Shown here one piece after another: positions 59,687 to 64,000 of a stretch of DNA of 64,000 bases. The stretch's first letter is position 1. Each line of letters opens with the position of its first letter. The DNA lies in contig CAZCVI010000020.1 in assembly GCA_964502145.1 (NCBI GenBank), positions 1 through 64,000 of the forward strand. The letters are read 5' to 3'. The translations under genes and the position numbers were made by a program. Under the pieces are notes generated by a model that was not told where the DNA came from, ran no database searches, and saw nothing but the letters and a program-made list of their open reading frames with translations. The stretch comes from CAZCVI01 sp964502145 (GTDB taxonomy: Bacteria > Acidobacteriota > Aminicenantia > UBA2199).

Positions 59687-62557
59687 ATGGCCAGGATCAC
59701 ACCATTACTATTTTTTTTACTGCTGTTCCTTGCACTGACCCGCACACCGGGTCTCTGTCAGCAACTGGTTGCCACTTCCAATCAAACAAATCATCTGGAT
59801 AACTATCTCCACCGTAACTGGAAAAGCGGTGCCGGTCTACCGCAAAACAATGTGAATGCTATTGTGCAGGATGGCTTGGGTTTTCTCTGGGTGGGAACGG
59901 AGAATGGACTGGCACGATTTGACGGCCAGGAATTCAAGGTGTTTGATACCCATAACACCCCCGCGCTTAAAAGTAATAGGATTACAAGCCTCCTCTGGTC
60001 CGGGGATAAGTATCTCTGGATTGGCACAGCAGGCGGCAGTCTGACCATTTATGAGAATAATAGGTTCCGCCATTTTGACAGGGGTAATCTATCGCCCACC
60101 GGGTCTGTTCAATCGATTACCAAGGGCCTGGATGAACATGTGATAATCGGGATGTCTGGTGGTAGGGCGATACTCGTACAGGGGCGGTCTCGCAGTCTGC
60201 CAGTGGAAAACCTGGGCCCGAACCTGCCGGGGGATGGCGCGGTGGTGGTTTTGGAGGATAGTCAAAAGAAACTGTGGCTGGGTACATCCAAAGGATTGAA
60301 ATATTTTAAAGATGGTAAAATGACCACTTATACTGTGGCTGACGGATTGGCGGATAATCACATCCGTTGTTTCTTGCAAGATAAGAACGGCCATCTCCTT
60401 ATTGGCACCGCTGGCGGACTGAACCGACTGATTCCGCAGCAACCCTTTTTCTTCAGCACTGTCGCTGGCTTCGGTGACTGCGCCATCCACGCCCTGCTGG
60501 CAGACCAGGAAGGAGGCATCTGGGTGGCTTCGGACCGGGGATTGTACCGGTTAAGCCGCGAAAATGTGAACCCCAGGTTGGAAAAAGTATCTGCTATGGC
60601 TGGACTGTCCGGGGAAATACCTGTTTTGTCTTTGTATCGGGGAAATGATGGGATCATATGGTGTGGTACGGCTGGCGGGGGATTACACAGCTTGTCTCGC
60701 TCCCCTTTTCGCTATTATACTACCAGAGATGGTCTGTCCCATAATTATGTAAAAACTATTTATCAGGATAACCAGGGCAACATGTGGATCGGCACTGGCG
60801 GTGGCGGTTTAAATCGTTTCGATGGTAAAAGGTTTACCGTGTTCACTACCCGGAACGGGTTGTGTAGCAATGATATTACTTCTTTATGCCAGGATGGGCC
60901 GGGGAATCTGTGGATCGGCACGCCCCACGGCTTGCAGCGGGCCTCCCAATGCCACATTGATGAATCGCTAAACACCTATACTGAAAAAAACGGCTTGTCT
61001 GCCAATGCCATTAACGTGCTCTTTGCCGACCGCCAGGGAAATCTCTGGATCGGCACCCACGGCGGTGGGTTACTGGGATATCAAAACGGCAGGTTTTTCC
61101 AGGCCGGTAGGGGAGAAGGCAGTGTTCCGCAGGAATTTGCTTACAGTTTTGTCCATGCATTGGCGCAGGACAACTCCGGGAACTTATGGGTGGCTACAGG
61201 GCAGGGGCTGCTCTGCCTGGACATAAAAACCAATCTCCTATTGCAGGAAAAAAAACTGGAGCAACTCCAACAATATACTATCCGCGAAATTTTTATCGAT
61301 TGGCTGGGGCGATTGTGGCTGGCTACCACTGGCCGTGGTTTGATCTGTTATGACCGGGGGCGGGTGATCTCTTTCCCTGGTCATTCTGAATTGAATGGCA
61401 TTAGTATTCACAGAATTTTTGAAGATAACAATGGTTTACTGTGGCTTACTTCCGGCAAAGGTCTCTTCGCATTTGACGAGGTAGGGTTTGTCTCTCCCCT
61501 GAAAGATTCACGCCGAAACCAGTCTGTCCCAAAATTGCGCTACAACCTGTGGCTGGAAAGCGATGGCTTAAAATCCGCGGTTTTTACCGGTGGTTCGCAA
61601 CCCGCAGGGTGGAAAACCAGTTCCGGCGAGTTGTGGCTGCCCACGGTAGCGGGCATTACCGTGATTGCACCCGAGACAACCAAGCTTTCCAATCCCATCA
61701 TCCCCGTAGTCTTTGAGAAAGTTGTGGTGGCCGGACAGGCATATCACTCCCAAGACATCCCACGGTTACCTGCGGGTACCACGGCACTGACCTTTTACTT
61801 TACCGCCCTGAATTATCAGGGCTTTGAAAACCTCCAATACAAATACCGCCTGGTAAATCTGTCCTGGGGGGAAGAGGATATCCAAAGCCAAGAGGAAGGT
61901 GTGATCGGAGCTAGTAAAGAATACACGCTACAACATCTAACACCGGGAAAGTACCGGTTTGAAATATATGCGGGGAACCCAGAGAAAGGTTGGAGCGAGA
62001 AAGCCGCTGGTTTCATTTTTTCCATTGAATACCAGATACTCTTTGAAATTAGATATATACTGATTGGTATCGGTATTCTGACCATCTTGGTGGTGGTGAT
62101 CTTTTGGTCCAAGAATCGCTGGGACAAGAAAAAAGAGATACTACGGATTTTTACCGAGGATGAACGGTATAAAACTTCCGCCTTAAAACCCAGGCAATTC
62201 AAAAAAAGCATGCTCCAGTTGCTGACCCTGATGGAAGAGGAAAAACCCTACCTGGACGCGGAAATGTCGGTGGCTAAAATGGCGGAACGGTTGGATATTT
62301 CCAAGGAACATGTCTCGCAGATTATCAATCAGAAATTTTATATGAATTTTAACCAGTTCTTGAACAAATACCGCATTGAAGAGGCGAAGAAGCGCTTGCA
62401 AGACCCGGCGGAGAACCAATACGTGGTTCTCAAAATTGCCTTTGATGTGGGCTTTAATTCTAAATCTACCTTTAATACGGCCTTCAAAAAATTCACCGGC
62501 ATGAGTCCATCGGAATATAAAGAAAAATTTCAGCCACCAAGTGGTCCGAAATCATGA
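59687..62557 (+). CDS. Propeller-type one-component regulator (Reg_prop, Y_Y_Y, AraC)
   Basis: 956-residue membrane regulator. Signal or anchor (MARITPLLFFLLLFLALTRTPG), then propeller blades (LGFLWVGTENGLARFDGQEF, NMWIGTGGGGLNRFDGKRFT, NLWIGTHGGGLLGY; about residues 40-620). Y_Y_Y domain (about 680-780). One TM near 789-810 (YILIGIGILTILVVVIFW). A short cytoplasmic coil leads to an AraC-type double HTH (KMAERLDISKEHVSQIINQK, and the FDVGFNSKSTFNTAFKKFTG signature; about 860-950). It has no kinase or receiver, so signal and DNA binding are in one chain. It probably senses an extracellular compound and regulates nearby genes. The ATG at 59687 is chosen from promoter geometry. Confidence 0.92.
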   Translation: MARITPLLFFLLLFLALTRTPGLCQQLVATSNQTNHLDNYLHRNWKSGAGLPQNNVNAIVQDGLGFLWVGTENGLARFDGQEFKVFDTHNTPALKSNRITSLLWSGDKYLWIGTAGGSLTIYENNRFRHFDRGNLSPTGSVQSITKGLDEHVIIGMSGGRAILVQGRSRSLPVENLGPNLPGDGAVVVLEDSQKKLWLGTSKGLKYFKDGKMTTYTVADGLADNHIRCFLQDKNGHLLIGTAGGLNRLIPQQPFFFSTVAGFGDCAIHALLADQEGGIWVASDRGLYRLSRENVNPRLEKVSAMAGLSGEIPVLSLYRGNDGIIWCGTAGGGLHSLSRSPFRYYTTRDGLSHNYVKTIYQDNQGNMWIGTGGGGLNRFDGKRFTVFTTRNGLCSNDITSLCQDGPGNLWIGTPHGLQRASQCHIDESLNTYTEKNGLSANAINVLFADRQGNLWIGTHGGGLLGYQNGRFFQAGRGEGSVPQEFAYSFVHALAQDNSGNLWVATGQGLLCLDIKTNLLLQEKKLEQLQQYTIREIFIDWLGRLWLATTGRGLICYDRGRVISFPGHSELNGISIHRIFEDNNGLLWLTSGKGLFAFDEVGFVSPLKDSRRNQSVPKLRYNLWLESDGLKSAVFTGGSQPAGWKTSSGELWLPTVAGITVIAPETTKLSNPIIPVVFEKVVVAGQAYHSQDIPRLPAGTTALTFYFTALNYQGFENLQYKYRLVNLSWGEEDIQSQEEGVIGASKEYTLQHLTPGKYRFEIYAGNPEKGWSEKAAGFIFSIEYQILFEIRYILIGIGILTILVVVIFWSKNRWDKKKEILRIFTEDERYKTSALKPRQFKKSMLQLLTLMEEEKPYLDAEMSVAKMAERLDISKEHVSQIINQKFYMNFNQFLNKYRIEEAKKRLQDPAENQYVVLKIAFDVGFNSKSTFNTAFKKFTGMSPSEYKEKFQPPSGPKS

Positions 62558-62565
62558 TTTCGGAC
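62544..62565. terminator. 22-bp perfect palindrome over the stop codon
   Basis: GTCCGAAATCAT and its exact reverse complement (two shared central bases) span the TGA of the propeller-AraC gene, which sits at the centre. No T-run follows. It could be a Rho-dependent end, an mRNA-stabilising hairpin or an operator. Confidence 0.5.
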
Positions 62566-62658
62566 GAATAACTCCTTCACTGAGTGTATATTTCTCTCTG
62601 TTTGACATAAAGCGTTGTGTTAAACGATTTTTATGAAAACGAATAGAGGAGAAAATGT

Positions 62659-63438
62659 ATGCTTGAATTAAGAAACATTACCAAGAAGTACAACCGTGTC
62701 CCGGTGGTTAAGCAGGTGAATTTCACGTTGCAACGGGGCGATATTCTGGGTTACCTAGGCCCCAACGGGGCGGGGAAAAGCACCACGGTCAAGATGCTGG
62801 CAGGTTTGCTGGAACCGGATAGCGGTGAGATTTATTTGGATGGGCAGCGGGTAGATACGACTTCAAGGGAGTTTAAAAAACGGATCGGCTATCTACCGGA
62901 ACAGAGCGACCTTTATCCCCACTTGACGGGCTATGAATATCTACAGTTAACGGGCCAATTGCGCCACATCCCGGAAAAGGAACTGCACGGGAAAATCACG
63001 GGCCTGATGGCACAGTTTGGTTTGTCGGTGGAGATGAATATGTCGATTGCTTCCTATTCCAAGGGCATGCGGCAAAAGGTTTTGGTGGCGGCCACATTGT
63101 TACATAACCCCGATATCTTGCTGCTGGACGAGCCACTTACCGGTATGGATGTGTTTACCATGCTGGTGTTCAAGGATACGTTAAAACATCTGGCGCAAAT
63201 GGGCAAGATCGTGATCTACTCTTCCCATATTCTGGACGTGGTGGAAAAGGTGTGTACCCGCGTGATTATTATTAATAAGGGGAAGATTTTGGCCGATGAT
63301 TCGGTGGAAAGTTTGAGTCGGCTGATGGCCCTGCCTTCTTTGGAATCTATTTTTACGGAATTGGTGCATCAACCGGATACGGCGAAAGTGGCGGAAAGTA
63401 TTATTGATATCATCGGTCACGGGGTGGTTGCGGCATGA
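62659..63438 (+). CDS. ABC transporter ATPase (ABC-2 exporter type)
   Basis: 259-residue ATPase. Walker A LGPNGAGKST at residues 33-42, Q-loop YLPEQSDLY, signature SYSKGMRQKVLVAATLL, Walker B ILLLDEPLTGMD and H-loop IYSSHIL. The C-terminal part is short, as in CcmA/NatA-like exporter ATPases. GAGGAG precedes the ATG. It overlaps the next gene by 4 bp (ATGA), whose product is membrane-bound, so the two form an exporter. Substrate unknown. TTGACA lies at about 62602 but without a clear -10. Confidence 0.93.
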   Translation: MLELRNITKKYNRVPVVKQVNFTLQRGDILGYLGPNGAGKSTTVKMLAGLLEPDSGEIYLDGQRVDTTSREFKKRIGYLPEQSDLYPHLTGYEYLQLTGQLRHIPEKELHGKITGLMAQFGLSVEMNMSIASYSKGMRQKVLVAATLLHNPDILLLDEPLTGMDVFTMLVFKDTLKHLAQMGKIVIYSSHILDVVEKVCTRVIIINKGKILADDSVESLSRLMALPSLESIFTELVHQPDTAKVAESIIDIIGHGVVAA

Positions 63439-64000
63439 ACCAAACCACAGCGGGAGTCAAGCACATGAAAAATACAAAGCGCTTACTGCGGGTCTGGCAG
63501 GAAGGAATGGCAGAACTCTTGCAAGTGAAGGTACTGGTCAACCATTTCTTGAAACGTTTTGTCCAAAAAGATAACCTGGATTTAGATGATAAAAACACCG
63601 AGTTTCTGGTGTTCGGGGTGGTTTTTGTCTCCCTATGGGGCGGGTATCTGGCCAATAAAACCGGGACACTTTTTTTTATCAGTATCATGATGACAGCCAC
63701 TGCCATATTTTGTTTGCTGAACTGGGAGCGGTTACTGCTGGACCAACGGGATTTTCTTAACCTGTCCAGTTTACCCGTGAGGGGTAGAACACTCTTCGCC
63801 GCCAAGATTCTCAGTTTGGTGGTCATCGTGGGTATCATTACCACGGCTTTCGGCCTCATTGCCACCCTGGTCTATTTTAAAGTCATGAACGACTTGTTGT
63901 CGGCAAGTGCGGCTTGGACTTTCGGGTGGTCCTTTTTTGTCGTTTGTTTCCTCGCGAATTTATTTGTTTTCCTGTTGATTATTGCCGTGCAGAGTCTCTT
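63435..64000 (+). CDS. ABC-2 type permease, partial (runs off window)
   Basis: The reading frame is open from the ATG at 63435 to the window end, 188 codons. A cytoplasmic N-terminus (KRLLRVWQEGMAELLQVKVL) is followed by hydrophobic segments (FLVFGVVFVSLWGGYLA, LFFISIMMTATAIFCLLNW, LSLVVIVGIITTAFGLIATL, WSFFVVCFLANLFVFLLIIA) and the loop RDFLNLSSLPVRGRTLFAAK. It is the partner of the preceding ATPase, sharing ATGA. The end lies outside the window. Confidence 0.85.
   Translation, partial: MNQTTAGVKHMKNTKRLLRVWQEGMAELLQVKVLVNHFLKRFVQKDNLDLDDKNTEFLVFGVVFVSLWGGYLANKTGTLFFISIMMTATAIFCLLNWERLLLDQRDFLNLSSLPVRGRTLFAAKILSLVVIVGIITTAFGLIATLVYFKVMNDLLSASAAWTFGWSFFVVCFLANLFVFLLIIAVQSL

Noticed and set aside
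62602..62650. Promoter of the ABC exporter from TTGACA
   Set aside because: No acceptable -10 box lies 16-18 bp downstream.

Overview
The window reads as chromosomal DNA of a Gram-negative bacterium: outer-membrane beta-barrel, periplasmic binding protein, Tat and Sec signal peptides, and sigma70-like promoters (TTGAAA-N17-TATACT, TTGACA-N17-CATAAT). Large two-component regulator propeller sensors, DUF4416, a REC protein with a CxxC...CxxC tail, and a DOMON/glucodextranase-like domain joined to a barrel suggest a deep-branching lineage such as Candidatus Aminicenantes or a relative of Acidobacteria. This placement is a guess from gene style only.

Layout. 1-934: decayed IS1380-type transposase. 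1286-7038 (minus): TPR/beta-propeller lipid-envelope-type exported protein, DUF4416 protein, AmpG-like transporter, pyrC. 7144-8731 (minus): tlyA-nadK. 8853-9500: membrane-anchored lytic transglycosylase. 9645-20288 (minus): one long chemosensory cluster running cheW, cheR-TPR, cheW, MCP, cheA-REC, cheB, two REC proteins, then a lipid kinase. 20435-21434 (plus): small unknown protein plus AbiEii-like nucleotidyltransferase. 21427-22350: non-coding block with 32-bp inverted ends and a 21-bp-phased repeat array. 22457-39652: alpha-glucan locus: lacI-malK-malE-malF-malG-DOMON/barrel on minus, divergent GH31 on plus from a shared region holding a perfect LacI-type operator, then GH13, a P-loop-like protein and a lipoprotein-like GH13, with a Uma2 gene and a BamE-like exported protein between. 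39748-41540: AAA ATPase plus TOPRIM-like gene, a possible defence pair. 41830-43640: NarL-type kinase/regulator. 43973-45007: dGTPase-like HD protein. 45263-49756: 1497-residue propeller hybrid kinase. 49987-51720: AAA/PD-(D/E)XK protein. 52061-52487: hicBA. 52959-55121: PAS hybrid kinase. 55122-55730: second 20/41-bp repeat block. 55731-56949: HAD and DUF4303-like genes. 57516-62557: SUMF1-like protein, Tat-exported glycosylasparaginase, propeller-AraC one-component regulator. 62659-64000: ABC exporter ATPase and the start of its permease.

The most unusual content is between genes. A family of palindromes occurs at least six times: ends like GGATTCACCGCCA / TGGCGGTGAATCC enclose a hairpin whose two arms are tandem 9-mers (TGGACnnnn or TGGGAnnnn on one side, the complement on the other). 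The same 9-mer array also lies in frame inside the cheR gene, where it encodes a Leu/Ile-Pro-Ile tripeptide repeat. Two other intergenic regions carry degenerate arrays with about 21-bp period. No tRNA, rRNA or CRISPR array was recognised.
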